64,000 nucleotides of DNA, taken from assembly GCA_035551675.1 (NCBI GenBank), contig DASZMV010000018.1, positions 1 through 64,000 of the forward strand, read 5' to 3'. This stretch comes from JAFECT01 sp035551675. GTDB lineage: Bacteria; Pseudomonadota; Alphaproteobacteria; Caulobacterales; Caulobacteraceae. The position numbers and the translations under genes are program-made. This document shows, piece by piece, positions 55,748-64,000 of the stretch (position 1 is its first letter; every line of letters begins with the position of its first letter). Below the pieces are notes generated by a model. The model saw only the letters and a list, made by a program, of their open reading frames with translations. It had not been told where the DNA came from and made no database searches.

Positions 55748-58138
55748 TTGTCGGTTCCGCCCACGCGCCCCCTCGTCGAAGCCTCCGTCATCGATATCAC
55801 GCCTGGAACCGGTCGTTCGCAGGCGCACAGCGGGCCCATGATCTGCTTCTCGCACTTGCGTTGGAACTTCGTGTTCCAGCGGCCGCAGCATCTGATGACG
55901 CGCTTCGCCAAGACGCGCGACGTTTACGTGTTCGAAGAGCCCATGCCCGCCGAGCGCGACTGCGGTCCGTCGCTCGATCTGGTGCACGACGCCAAGACCG
56001 GCGTGACCATCGCCACGCCCCGCCTGCCCGACGGCCTCGACGGCTGGGGCAAGGACGCGGTGCTGCGACAGCTGCTCGACGAGCTGGTCGCGCAAAAGGC
56101 GATGAAGCGGCCGGTGCTGTGGTACTACACCCCGATGATGCTGCCGTTCTCGCGCCACCTGGACGCGTCGGCGGTGGTCTACGATTGCATGGACGAGCTC
56201 GCGAACTTCAAGTTCGCCCCGCAGGAGCTGGTGGCGCTGGAGCGCGAGCTGCTCGACCGCGCGGATGCGGTGTTCACCGGCGGCTACAGCCTGTACGAGG
56301 CCAAGAAGGACCGCCATCGCAACATCCACCCCTTTCCCTCGAGCGTGGACCGCGCCCACTTCGCCCAGGCGCGCGACAAACAGCCCGATCCGCAGGACAT
56401 CGCCGCCCTTCCCCGCCCGCGCTTCGGTTTCTACGGCGTGGTCGACGAGCGCATGGACCTGGATCTCATCGCCAAGGTCGCCGACGCGCGGCCCGACTGG
56501 ACGCTGGCCATCGTCGGTCCGGTGGTGAAGATCGACGAAGCCGACCTGCCGCGCCGTCCGAACCTGCACTATCTCGGCGGCAAGACCTACGCCGAACTGC
56601 CCGCCTATCTCGCGAGCTGGGACGTCGCCTTGATGCCGTTCGCGGTGAACGAGGCGACGCGCTTCATCAGCCCGACCAAGACGCCGGAATATCTCGCGGG
56701 CGGACGCCCAGTGGTGTCGACGCCGATCGCCGACGTGGTGCGCCACTACGGCGATCTCGAAGGCGTGCGCGTGGCGGGCGATGCGGAATGCTTCGTGCGC
56801 GAATGCGAAGCGGCGCTCGAGCTGGCGCGTGATTCGACCGGCGCCTGGCTGTCGGAAGTCGACCAGGCCCTGGCCGAACTGAGCTGGGACCAGACGCACC
56901 TGCGCATGGCCGCGCTCGTGGACAAGGCCGCGTCGCAGAACACGGCGCTGAACGACATCGCGGCGCCGGCGGTGCGTACGGCCGGCCGCGACAAGGCCTA
57001 TGACGTGTTGATCGTCGGCGCGGGCTTCGCCGGCTCGGTGATGGCCGAGCGCTTCGCCTCGCAGTCGAACAAGCGCGTGCTGCTGATCGATCGCCGCAAC
57101 CACATCGGCGGCAACGCCTATGACCGCCTGGACGCGGCGGGGATCCTGGTCCACCAGTACGGCCCGCACATCTTCCACACCAACGCCGACCAGGTGTTCA
57201 GCTATCTGTCCCAGTTCACCGACTGGCGGCCTTACGAGCACCGGGTGCTGGCCAGTGTGGACGGCAAGCTCGTGCCCATGCCGATCAACCGCACCACGCT
57301 GAACGCGCTCTACGGCGTCGACCTGAAGAGCGACGAACAGGCCGACGCATTCCTCAAGTCGCGCGCCGAACCGGTCGAGGTGGTGCGCACATCGAAGGAC
57401 GTGGTGATCAACGCCATCGGGACCGAACTCTACAAGACCTTCTTCGAGGGCTACACCCGCAAGCAATGGGGCCTCGATCCGTCGGAACTCGACAAGTCGG
57501 TGACCTCGCGGGTGCCGACGCGCACCTCCACCGACGACCGGTATTTCCAGGACTCGTTCCAGGCCATGCCGCTGAAGGGCTACACCCGCATGTTCGAGAA
57601 CATGCTGGATCACAAGAACATCGACATTCGTCTCGGTGTCGACTTCGAAGACGTGCGCGGCGAAGTCGCCTACGACCGGCTGGTGTTCACCGGTCCGGTG
57701 GACGAGTACTACGATCACCGCTTCGGCGAGCTGCCCTACCGCTCGCTACGCTTCCGCCACGAGACGCTGGATCAGGAATGGTTCCAGCCGGTGGCGACGG
57801 TGAACTATCCCGACGAGGCGACGCCCTATACGCGCATCACCGAATTCAAGCACCTCACCGGTCAGCAGCACCCGCGCACCAGCGTGGTGTACGAGTTCCC
57901 CGCCGCCCAGGGCGATCCGTACTATCCGATCCCGCGCCCGGAGAACCAGGCGCTGTACAAGCGTTATGAGGCGCTCACCACGCGGCGCATGGACGTAACG
58001 TTCGTCGGCCGCCTGGCGACCTACAAATACTACAACATGGACCAGGTGACCGGTCAGGCGCTGGCGACCTGGCGCAAGCTCGACGCCCGCGAGGGCCGCA
58101 GCCTGATCAGCGACTCCGCGGTAAAGGCCGCGATCTGA
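55748..58138 (+). CDS. Fused glycosyltransferase - UDP-galactopyranose mutase
   Basis: 796 residues from the TTG at 55748, preceded by AAAGGACGAAGACC; an ATG at 55838 lacks such a site. The N-terminal half (about 30-380) is a GT4-like glycosyltransferase: MICFSHLRWNFVFQRPQHL, RFGFYGVVDERMD, LHYLGGKTYAELPAYL, and a nucleotide-binding SPTKTPEYLAGGRPVVSTPI. The C-terminal half (about 415-796) is a complete UGM: YDVLIVGAGFAGSVMAERFA, RNHIGGNAYDR, and FAD/substrate segments FHTNADQVF, TRKQWGLDP, GRLATYKYYNMDQ. UGM makes UDP-galactofuranose, and the fused transferase could use it or a related donor for envelope glycan. A perfect 11-bp terminator follows at once. Confidence 0.93.
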   Translation: MSVPPTRPLVEASVIDITPGTGRSQAHSGPMICFSHLRWNFVFQRPQHLMTRFAKTRDVYVFEEPMPAERDCGPSLDLVHDAKTGVTIATPRLPDGLDGWGKDAVLRQLLDELVAQKAMKRPVLWYYTPMMLPFSRHLDASAVVYDCMDELANFKFAPQELVALERELLDRADAVFTGGYSLYEAKKDRHRNIHPFPSSVDRAHFAQARDKQPDPQDIAALPRPRFGFYGVVDERMDLDLIAKVADARPDWTLAIVGPVVKIDEADLPRRPNLHYLGGKTYAELPAYLASWDVALMPFAVNEATRFISPTKTPEYLAGGRPVVSTPIADVVRHYGDLEGVRVAGDAECFVRECEAALELARDSTGAWLSEVDQALAELSWDQTHLRMAALVDKAASQNTALNDIAAPAVRTAGRDKAYDVLIVGAGFAGSVMAERFASQSNKRVLLIDRRNHIGGNAYDRLDAAGILVHQYGPHIFHTNADQVFSYLSQFTDWRPYEHRVLASVDGKLVPMPINRTTLNALYGVDLKSDEQADAFLKSRAEPVEVVRTSKDVVINAIGTELYKTFFEGYTRKQWGLDPSELDKSVTSRVPTRTSTDDRYFQDSFQAMPLKGYTRMFENMLDHKNIDIRLGVDFEDVRGEVAYDRLVFTGPVDEYYDHRFGELPYRSLRFRHETLDQEWFQPVATVNYPDEATPYTRITEFKHLTGQQHPRTSVVYEFPAAQGDPYYPIPRPENQALYKRYEALTTRRMDVTFVGRLATYKYYNMDQVTGQALATWRKLDAREGRSLISDSAVKAAI

Positions 58139-58146
58139 GTACGCGA

Positions 58147-58174
58147 CGAGGGAGGGCGCGGCCCTCCCTCGTTT
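58147..58174 (+). terminator. Intrinsic terminator after the GT-UGM gene
   Basis: CGAGGGAGGGC and GCCCTCCCTCG form a perfect 11-bp stem with a 3-nt loop, followed by TTTC. It starts 9 nt after the stop codon and lies between convergent genes, so it may serve both. Confidence 0.8.
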
Positions 58175-58183
58175 CGCTCGAGC

Positions 58184-58762
58184 CTAGGCTGTCGCCGCGG
58201 CGGCCTTCGGTTTCATCCCGAGAATCCACGCCGCCACCGCGCCGGCGATCACGAACTTCAGCACCTCGTAGACGACGTTCACGACCGTGTAGTCGAGCGG
58301 ATAGTTGAACCAAAGCATGTAGGACACATTCGTCGTGATCCCCGCGATCAGCCCGACGCCCGCCATGAAGCCGACGCGGCCGCCGAAGCTCGACACCGTG
58401 GTCATCGACAACAGCCACAACGCCAGGGTGACCTCGACCAGTTCGACCACGAACTCGCCGATCAGGCGCGTGGGCGATATCCCGGTATCGCCGGCGGGAT
58501 GGTAGAGCAGCACGCCCGACGGGCTCGTCTTCAGCGCGGTCGTCATGGTCTTCATGGCGTCCTTGGACGACATGTCCATGTACGGGAAGTGGTACATGCC
58601 GGCCTTGTCGCCGGTGGCGGTCTTCATCGCGGCGATCATGGCCGCGTCGTCCTTGGACTGGCTGACGCCCACCTGGGCCGCGGGCGACATGTGGAAACCG
58701 GACGCGAAGACGTACATCACGATGGCGCCCGCCAGGGCGGCGAGCAGAGTCTTGCCGTTCAC
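58184..58762 (-). CDS. Membrane protein, unknown
   Basis: 192 residues from the GTG at 58762, preceded by AGGGGG. Four hydrophobic segments: one N-terminal (about 5-22), then a periplasmic part of about 75 residues with several Met and Lys residues (MYHFPYMDMSSKDAMKTM), then three helices (about 104-185). It is probably an inner-membrane protein of the DUF1761-like/hypothetical type, but I do not recognise it with confidence. The terminator at 58147-58174 lies just beyond its stop. The next upstream gene, UdgX-like, is 78 nt away on the same strand. Confidence 0.75.
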   Translation of the reverse strand: MNGKTLLAALAGAIVMYVFASGFHMSPAAQVGVSQSKDDAAMIAAMKTATGDKAGMYHFPYMDMSSKDAMKTMTTALKTSPSGVLLYHPAGDTGISPTRLIGEFVVELVEVTLALWLLSMTTVSSFGGRVGFMAGVGLIAGITTNVSYMLWFNYPLDYTVVNVVYEVLKFVIAGAVAAWILGMKPKAAAATA

Positions 58763-58839
58763 TTGGACCCCCTGAGCAATGGTTCGACCGCCCAGGTGAA
58801 CGCCGGTTCGGCTCAAGAGTCCAGAAGTAGAGGTTCAGA

Positions 58840-59526
58840 TCAGCCGACCAGAGCCCAGGCCGTCTTCAGGTCCTCGACGAATAGGGCAAAGGCCTCGGCC
58901 TTGTCCTCCCGGTCGGGAATCCGAAGCATGTACGAGGGATGCACGGTCAGGATCGCGGTCGTTCCGCCCTCGAGCTTGTGCGGTTTGGCGCGGTCCTCGC
59001 GCACGGTCACCGCCCGGCCCAGCACCGAACGCCCGGCCGTCGCCCCCAGCGCCACGATCACCTTCGGCTTGACCATCCGCCGCTCGTTATCGAGCCACCA
59101 CTTGCAGGCCTTGATCTCACTGACGTCGGGCTTGGCGTGGATGCGTCGCTTTCCGCGCCGCTCGAACTTGAAGTGTTTCACCGCGTTGGTCACGTAGCAG
59201 GCTTTGCGCGGCACCCCGGCTTCGTCCAACGCCTTGTCGAGAAGCCGGCCGGCAGGACCGACGAAGGGATGGCCGGCCACGTCCTCCTGATCGCCGGGTT
59301 GTTCGCCCACCAGCATGAGCTTGGCCCGCGCGGCCCCCTCGCCGGGGACGCCCTGGATGGCATGGCGCCACAGCTCGCAGCGGCGGCAGGCGTTCAGCGC
59401 CAGTTTCAACTCGGCCGCATTCTGCGGAACGAAGGCGCCGTCGAAGGGCGCGTCGCGATTGGCGCGCGCGATCCGCCGGGCGGCGCGGCTCTCGTTGTCG
59501 ACATCGGGGTGGGTTGAGGAAGTCAC
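58840..59526 (-). CDS. udgX: UdgX-type uracil-DNA glycosylase
   Basis: 228 residues from the GTG at 59526; no strong ribosome-binding site. It is a family 4-like UDG with motif A GEQPGDQED (about 74-82) and the C-terminal HPSYMLR motif. The distinctive loop KHFKFERRGKRRIHAKP (about 118-134) matches UdgX, whose KRRIH His forms a covalent bond with uracil-DNA. Cys residues in NACRRCELW, ACYVTNAVKHF and EIKACKWWL would hold the [4Fe-4S] cluster. UdgX proteins excise uracil and stay covalently attached, so this acts in DNA damage tolerance rather than as a plain turnover enzyme. There is no obvious DNA-repair neighbour. Confidence 0.9.
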   Translation of the reverse strand: MTSSTHPDVDNESRAARRIARANRDAPFDGAFVPQNAAELKLALNACRRCELWRHAIQGVPGEGAARAKLMLVGEQPGDQEDVAGHPFVGPAGRLLDKALDEAGVPRKACYVTNAVKHFKFERRGKRRIHAKPDVSEIKACKWWLDNERRMVKPKVIVALGATAGRSVLGRAVTVREDRAKPHKLEGGTTAILTVHPSYMLRIPDREDKAEAFALFVEDLKTAWALVG

Positions 59527-59629
59527 CGTAGACCAGGAATGCGCCCCGCCCTCCGGAGTTCCGCATCCGGGAACCTTTGGCTGGAGATTCGCCTTCCCAG
59601 CGGCTTTCGCGTCGCGGTCGGATCGGGCA

Positions 59630-60709
59630 TCAGGCCGCGATGCGAGCGCCCTGTTTTTCGGCGATGCGGGCGCGGGCGACCTCCAGCGCGATTTCGTCGG
59701 TGGGGCGCCGTTCCGAAGCCGACCGGTCGAGAATTTCGCCGAGCGTCTCGGCCACGCGCGCCACCTTGGTCTCGACCCAGGCCGGATCGTAGGCGCCGCC
59801 GCTGTTCAGCGCGCGCACTTCCGATGCGACATTGATGATGCCGCCGGCGTTGACGACGTAGTCGGGCGCGTAGACCACGCCGCGCTTGAACACCTCGCGC
59901 CCGATCTCGGGACTGGCGAGCTGGTTGTTGGCGGCGCCGACGATGGCGCGGCACTTCAGGCGATCCAGGGTCTGCGCGTTCACCGTCGCGCCCAGCGCGC
60001 AGGGGGCGAAGATTTCGGCGTCCACATCGTAGATTTCGTCGGGCTTCACGATCCTCGCGGCGGTACGTTCGGCGACGGCGCGCAGCAACGGCTCGTTCAC
60101 GTCGGTGACGATCAGCTTGGCGCCCGCGGCGTGCAGCTTGTCGGCGAGATAGCCGCCCACGTGACCCACGCCCTGCATGGCGACGGTGAGGCCGTTCAGC
60201 GCGCCCTTGCCCCAGACGCGGTCGGCGACGGCGACGGTGCAGCGGTACACGCCGTCGGCGGTCACCGGGCTCGGATCACCCGACGCGGCGGGACTGCCCT
60301 CGAGACCGACCACATAGCGCGTCGTTCTGCGCGCAGCGGCGAGGTCCTGCGGCGTGACGCCGACGTCTTCCGCCGCCCAATAGCGGCCGCCGAGCTGGTC
60401 TACCGCGCGGCCGAAAGCTTCGAACAGGGCCGGCGACTTTTGGGTGCGGCTGTCGCCGATGATCACCGACTTGCCGCCGCCGAGATCGAGGTCGGCCACC
60501 GCGTTCTTGAACGACATGGCGCGCGACAGCCGCAGGACATCGTCCAGCGCCTCCTGGGACGACGCGTAGGGCCACATCCGCGTGCCGCCGCAGGCTGGGC
60601 CGCGGGCGGTGGAGTGAACACCGACAATAGCTTTGAGGCCGGTCTTTTCGTCGAAGAAGGCATGTACGCCTTCATGGCCCTCGAAGGCAGGGGAATCGAA
60701 CAGCGTCAT
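59630..60709 (-). CDS. Glu/Leu/Phe/Val dehydrogenase (leucine dehydrogenase-like)
   Basis: 359 residues, the size of leucine/phenylalanine dehydrogenases. The N-terminal substrate domain has ARGPACGGTRMWPY and catalytic Lys in ADLDLGGGKSVI. A Rossmann NAD-binding domain has VAMQGVGHVGGYLADKLHAAG (about 175-195). C-terminal YAPDYVVNAGGIINV is typical. It oxidatively deaminates branched-chain or aromatic amino acids to 2-oxo acids with NAD+. It starts at 60709, ends 103 nt before the UDG gene, and is upstream of no regulator. It fits the amino-acid-oxidising lifestyle suggested by the rest of the window. Confidence 0.93.
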   Translation of the reverse strand: MTLFDSPAFEGHEGVHAFFDEKTGLKAIVGVHSTARGPACGGTRMWPYASSQEALDDVLRLSRAMSFKNAVADLDLGGGKSVIIGDSRTQKSPALFEAFGRAVDQLGGRYWAAEDVGVTPQDLAAARRTTRYVVGLEGSPAASGDPSPVTADGVYRCTVAVADRVWGKGALNGLTVAMQGVGHVGGYLADKLHAAGAKLIVTDVNEPLLRAVAERTAARIVKPDEIYDVDAEIFAPCALGATVNAQTLDRLKCRAIVGAANNQLASPEIGREVFKRGVVYAPDYVVNAGGIINVASEVRALNSGGAYDPAWVETKVARVAETLGEILDRSASERRPTDEIALEVARARIAEKQGARIAA

Positions 60710-60815
60710 GCTGGGAACTGGCTCATTTCCAGAAAAAATCGTGCGGCTCGTTACGCCCTTCCCTGCCCCTCCGCAAGGGGGCCGGTCGTGGGCGGCCCGG
60801 ACGGCCTCGCCATAG

Positions 60816-60846
60816 AAAAAGGGCGGCGAGATCGCTCTCGCCGCCC
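60816..60846 (-). terminator. Strong intrinsic terminator of the large TonB receptor gene
   Basis: On the minus strand GGGCGGCGAGA and TCTCGCCGCCC form a perfect 11-bp stem with a 4-nt loop, followed by TTTTTC. It lies 24 nt beyond the receptor stop. Confidence 0.9.
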
Positions 60847-60869
60847 CAAGCCTTGGTTCGTCAGGTCGA

Positions 60870-63800
60870 TCAGAACTTCTTCGAGAGGGTCAGGAAGAAT
60901 CGGCGACCGACCATGTCGTAACCGTTCAGCGCGGCGGTCCCCACCCGGAACTCGTCGCTCGAGACGGAAGGCGGACGCTCGTTGAAGATGTTCTGCACGC
61001 CGGCGGTCACCGTCAACGTATCCCACGAGCGGCGAACCGACAGGTGGTTGTAGGTGGTGAACTCGGTGTAGCTCTTCTCGTAGGCGGTCACCGGCTGGAC
61101 GGTGATCGTACCGCCGTTCACGCCCAGCAGGGTCGTGCACGGCGCGACCAGCGAGCCGGTCGTGGAGTTTGTGCACATCGAACTGTAGCGCGTGCTGGGC
61201 GCCGAGGCTCCCAGCAGGTCGCGGTCGGACCCTTCGCCGAGCATCTGAATGGTCCACAGGATCGTCCACGGACCGTGGTCGAAGCGCACATTGGTCAGCC
61301 CCGAGAATGCCGGGCCTTTGAAGGCGAAGGTCGTGCCGCTGTAACTCGGTTGCGCCACCCCTGGGAACAGTTGGGTGGTGTTCTCGAGATCCCAGGTCAG
61401 CTGGCTGTCGACTTCCAGCTTGCCGAAGTCGAAGTCGTGCCGCCAACGCGCCGTGATGTCGATGGCCCGTTCGGTCTGGGTCGCCACGTTCACATAGCTG
61501 TTGTTGACATCGGTGATCTGCAGATAGCGGTTCGAGTTGGTGTCCTCGTCGCGCGTGAACAGCGAACAGAACGGGTTGGTCGGATAGTCCGCCGCGCTGT
61601 AGCACGACGAAACGACGTTGCCCGCGCCGAAGGTTGTCACTTCGTTGCTCACCGTGATGTCGGTGTAGTCCACCGCCAGCGAGATGTCGGCGAACGTCGG
61701 CGTGAACACGAAGCCGAAGGTCGTGGCCTTGGAGGTCTCCGCCTTCAGGTGGCCCGCGCCGCCGCCGGTGGTGACCGTGGCGCTGGAGCCGTTGCCGGTG
61801 TATCCGGCGGGCACGCCGGCAAGGCCGCAGTTCTTGATCAGGTTGGCGTTGCCGCTGTCCTGATAATTGATGCACGGATCGACCGAGGTCTGCGGCAGGA
61901 AGCCGGTCTGGTTGGCCAGGAACAGTTCGTACAGCGCGGGCGCGCGGAACGAGGTGCCCTCGGTGCCGCGAACGCGGAGCCAGTCGTTGATCCGCCAGTT
62001 CAGGCCGACCTTCCACGTGGTGTTCGATCCGCCGATGTCATAGTCGGTGTAGCGGGCCGAGGCCTGCAGATCGAGCGACTTGATGAAGGGCATGCCCTTC
62101 AGCAGCGGCGCGTCGATTTCGCCGAACACTTCCTTCACCGCGTCGGAGCCCTCGGTGACGCCGGACGACGTCTGACCCCAGAGGTTCTGCGCCAGTTCGT
62201 TCGCGCCGGGCGTGTCCTTGATCTGGGAGTGACGATAGTCGGCGCCGAAGGCGGCCGACAGCTTGCCCGCGGGCAGGTTGAACAGGTCGCCGGTCATGGT
62301 CGCGTCGAGTTCGTACTCGTCGTAGGTCGTGTGCCCTTGCTCGTCGCCGAATAGGAACGCGCGCTCTTCCGGCGTCAACTTGCCGGCTAGTTCGTTGGTC
62401 CCCAGCAGCGGGAAGCCGTTGGCGCCCAGGGTTGAGCACTGACCGCCGCGCTGATGCGAGGAGATCGTGATCAGGTTCTGGTTACAATTGACAGTCGCCG
62501 GTCCAAGCCCGTCGATGGCGTTGACGCGGTCGTTGTAGATGAAGCTGTAGCTATAGGTCCCGTCCGAGCGGCTGTCGCGCGCGTGCAGGTCCCAGTCCCA
62601 ACCGCCGAACACCGGCGCGTCGGGCAGCTTGCCCTTCAAGCCGACGTCGACGTTGTAATAGTCGACCTGCTGGCTGTTGGAGGTCGGCGCCGGAATGATC
62701 GGCTCCAGGTACGGACCGACCGGGGAAACACCGTTGGCGTCGGGTTGCAGCGACGCCGGGATGTTCGGCAGGCCCGCATAGACCAGCGGGAAGAACTGAC
62801 GGTCGCCGGTCTGGCTCGACTGGCGGCGGTTCAGCAGGAAGTCGCCGTAAAGGGTCGTGTCGGCGCCGAGATCGATGCCGCCGCGGCCGGTGAGGGTGAA
62901 CACCTTCGAGGGGCTGACGAGGTCGGCGTTGTCGTAGAGCGGCGACGAGAAATTGTCGTACGGGAACGTGGCGGGGAAGCCTGCACGGTCCTCACGCACG
63001 AACCCGGCCGGGACCGGATTGCCGAAGGCGTCGGAGTTGCCTTGCTGGGTCCCGGGATAGTTGACGCCGCTGACGCCCGGAATCAGGATCAGAGTGCCGC
63101 CGTTGGAGGCCGCGCCGTACTTGGTGGCGTTGTAGGGGGTCTCGAAGGCGTCGGCGAACAGGTTGAAGCACTGCTTCGCGTGGCCCTGGGCCGGACGGTC
63201 GAGCGGGTGACCCTGGGCGTCGAACTCGTAGTCCGCGGTGCAATCCGTGTCGGGACGCTGGCCGCGCTTCAGTGATTCCTGGTCGAAGTAGTCGAACGAA
63301 ACGTTGAAGTAGCCCTTGTCGAAGACCTTACCCCAGGCGCCGTTGACGTCGTACTGGTTGCCGCCGCCGTACTGGCTGATGTCGGTGTAGGCGTTGATCA
63401 CGCCGCCATCGAGGTTCTTCTTGGTGATGACGTTGATTACGCCGGCCACGGCGTCGGAGCCGTAGATCGACGAGGCGCCGTCCTTCAGGATTTCGATCCG
63501 GTCGACGATCGACGAGGGAAGGACGTTCAGGTCGAACGGACCGACCGTGCCGCCCACCCCGGCGGGACCCATCCGATAGCCGTCCACCAGCACAAGCGTA
63601 CGCGTCGCGCCCAGGCCGCGAAGCTGCACCGTATCCGAGCCTGGACCGCCGGTGGTCACAAAGCCGGTCAGCTGATTGTTCACCTGAAACGAACCGGCCA
63701 CCAGCGAAGAGGTCGACAGGATCTCGGCAGTGTTGGCCAAGCCTTCGAGGCTGGCGGTGTCGCCGGAGAGCACCTGGATCGGCGCGGCCGAGTTGTACTC

Positions 63801-63995
63801 GTTCTTGTGAATGCGCGAGCCGGTCACCACAACTTCGGAGACTTCGTTCGACTGCGTCGCCGCCGGCGGAGCGGGTTGCTGTTGTTGCGACGATTGCGAT
63901 TGCGACTGGTCCTGCGCCACGGCGATGCCGGACGACGCCGCCGCAAACCCAGCGATAACGGTGCTCGCCAGGAGCAGCTGACGGGTCAATTTCAT
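60870..63995 (-). CDS. Large TonB-dependent outer-membrane receptor
   Basis: 1041 residues, start ATG at 63995, five bases from the window end, so its promoter is outside. A signal peptide (to about residue 27) is followed by a Gln/Ser-rich linker and VSEVVVTGSRI (TonB-box-like). The plug has VDRIEILKDGASSIYGSDAV, typical of the larger Caulobacter/Sphingomonas carbohydrate or peptide receptors. The barrel ends in GRRFFLTLSKKF with terminal Phe. It is about 280 residues longer than the island receptors at 11328 and 13842 and belongs to a different subfamily. Ligand unknown. A strong terminator closes the gene. Confidence 0.95.
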   Translation of the reverse strand: MKLTRQLLLASTVIAGFAAASSGIAVAQDQSQSQSSQQQQPAPPAATQSNEVSEVVVTGSRIHKNEYNSAAPIQVLSGDTASLEGLANTAEILSTSSLVAGSFQVNNQLTGFVTTGGPGSDTVQLRGLGATRTLVLVDGYRMGPAGVGGTVGPFDLNVLPSSIVDRIEILKDGASSIYGSDAVAGVINVITKKNLDGGVINAYTDISQYGGGNQYDVNGAWGKVFDKGYFNVSFDYFDQESLKRGQRPDTDCTADYEFDAQGHPLDRPAQGHAKQCFNLFADAFETPYNATKYGAASNGGTLILIPGVSGVNYPGTQQGNSDAFGNPVPAGFVREDRAGFPATFPYDNFSSPLYDNADLVSPSKVFTLTGRGGIDLGADTTLYGDFLLNRRQSSQTGDRQFFPLVYAGLPNIPASLQPDANGVSPVGPYLEPIIPAPTSNSQQVDYYNVDVGLKGKLPDAPVFGGWDWDLHARDSRSDGTYSYSFIYNDRVNAIDGLGPATVNCNQNLITISSHQRGGQCSTLGANGFPLLGTNELAGKLTPEERAFLFGDEQGHTTYDEYELDATMTGDLFNLPAGKLSAAFGADYRHSQIKDTPGANELAQNLWGQTSSGVTEGSDAVKEVFGEIDAPLLKGMPFIKSLDLQASARYTDYDIGGSNTTWKVGLNWRINDWLRVRGTEGTSFRAPALYELFLANQTGFLPQTSVDPCINYQDSGNANLIKNCGLAGVPAGYTGNGSSATVTTGGGAGHLKAETSKATTFGFVFTPTFADISLAVDYTDITVSNEVTTFGAGNVVSSCYSAADYPTNPFCSLFTRDEDTNSNRYLQITDVNNSYVNVATQTERAIDITARWRHDFDFGKLEVDSQLTWDLENTTQLFPGVAQPSYSGTTFAFKGPAFSGLTNVRFDHGPWTILWTIQMLGEGSDRDLLGASAPSTRYSSMCTNSTTGSLVAPCTTLLGVNGGTITVQPVTAYEKSYTEFTTYNHLSVRRSWDTLTVTAGVQNIFNERPPSVSSDEFRVGTAALNGYDMVGRRFFLTLSKKF

Positions 63996-64000
63996 GCTTG

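Noticed and set aside
55554..55841. A 95-codon frame before the GT-UGM gene
   Set aside because: It overlaps the real gene start, has a different codon pattern, and no ribosome-binding site fits.

Overview
The window is a high-GC, densely coded chromosomal segment of an alphaproteobacterium. It most resembles Caulobacterales (Caulobacter/Phenylobacterium-like). The grounds are three TonB-dependent receptors, a DUF4170 protein, an ScfR-type regulator beside the glyoxylate-shunt genes, an Mla/MCE lipid transport operon, many overlapping ATGA gene junctions, several weak or absent Shine-Dalgarno sequences, and dispersed palindromic repeats of alphaproteobacterial type. The taxonomic call is an inference. 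No tRNA, rRNA, CRISPR array, transposase or phage gene was seen.

Positions 1-19,816 form a peptide / D-amino-acid scavenging island. It has three paralogous S12 serine hydrolases (one cut by the window start), a D-aminoacylase-like amidohydrolase, an M19 dipeptidase-like protein, an APC amino-acid permease, a CocE/NonD S15 hydrolase and two TonB-dependent receptors. It also has an XRE-cupin regulator, a DauA/DadA-like FAD D-amino-acid dehydrogenase and a class III aminotransferase. A conserved element, read as TTGC-(5-6 nt)-(C/T)(A/T)GAAAA toward the gene, lies upstream of five transcription units, four of them with the TTGC 72-82 nt from the chosen start codon. A related site precedes the dehydrogenase. 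One copy lies next to the XRE-cupin gene, so I propose that this is one regulon controlled by that protein.

Positions 19,822-28,038 hold a cystathionine gamma-synthase/lyase-type enzyme, two aldo/keto reductases, and a glyoxylate module: malate synthase, DUF4170, isocitrate lyase, and a divergent ScfR/RamB-type regulator with a perfect 9-1-9 palindrome just before its start codon. Two palindromic repeat elements lie here. Positions 28,274-33,488 hold a second CocE/S15 hydrolase, a hybrid sensor kinase and a small sulfotransferase.

Positions 33,527-42,922 are a histidine-utilisation region: a PYROXD2-like oxidoreductase overlapping an arginase-family (HutG-like) enzyme, then divergently hutI, an exported M20 carboxypeptidase, hutU and hutH, followed by folD. 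Positions 42,919-46,452 are a compact four-gene phosphorelay (receiver, hybrid kinase, receiver, Hpt) with 4-nt overlaps and no DNA-binding output. After it come scoAB, a small membrane protein, an OmpR/EnvZ-type pair, a small hypothetical gene and a TelA-like protein.

Positions 51,894-55,418 are an Mla/Pqi-type ABC lipid transport operon (MlaE, MlaF, MlaD/MCE, lipoprotein). Then come a fused glycosyltransferase-UDP-galactopyranose mutase gene, a membrane protein, a UdgX-type uracil-DNA glycosylase, a leucine-dehydrogenase-like enzyme and a large TonB-dependent receptor ending at a strong terminator.
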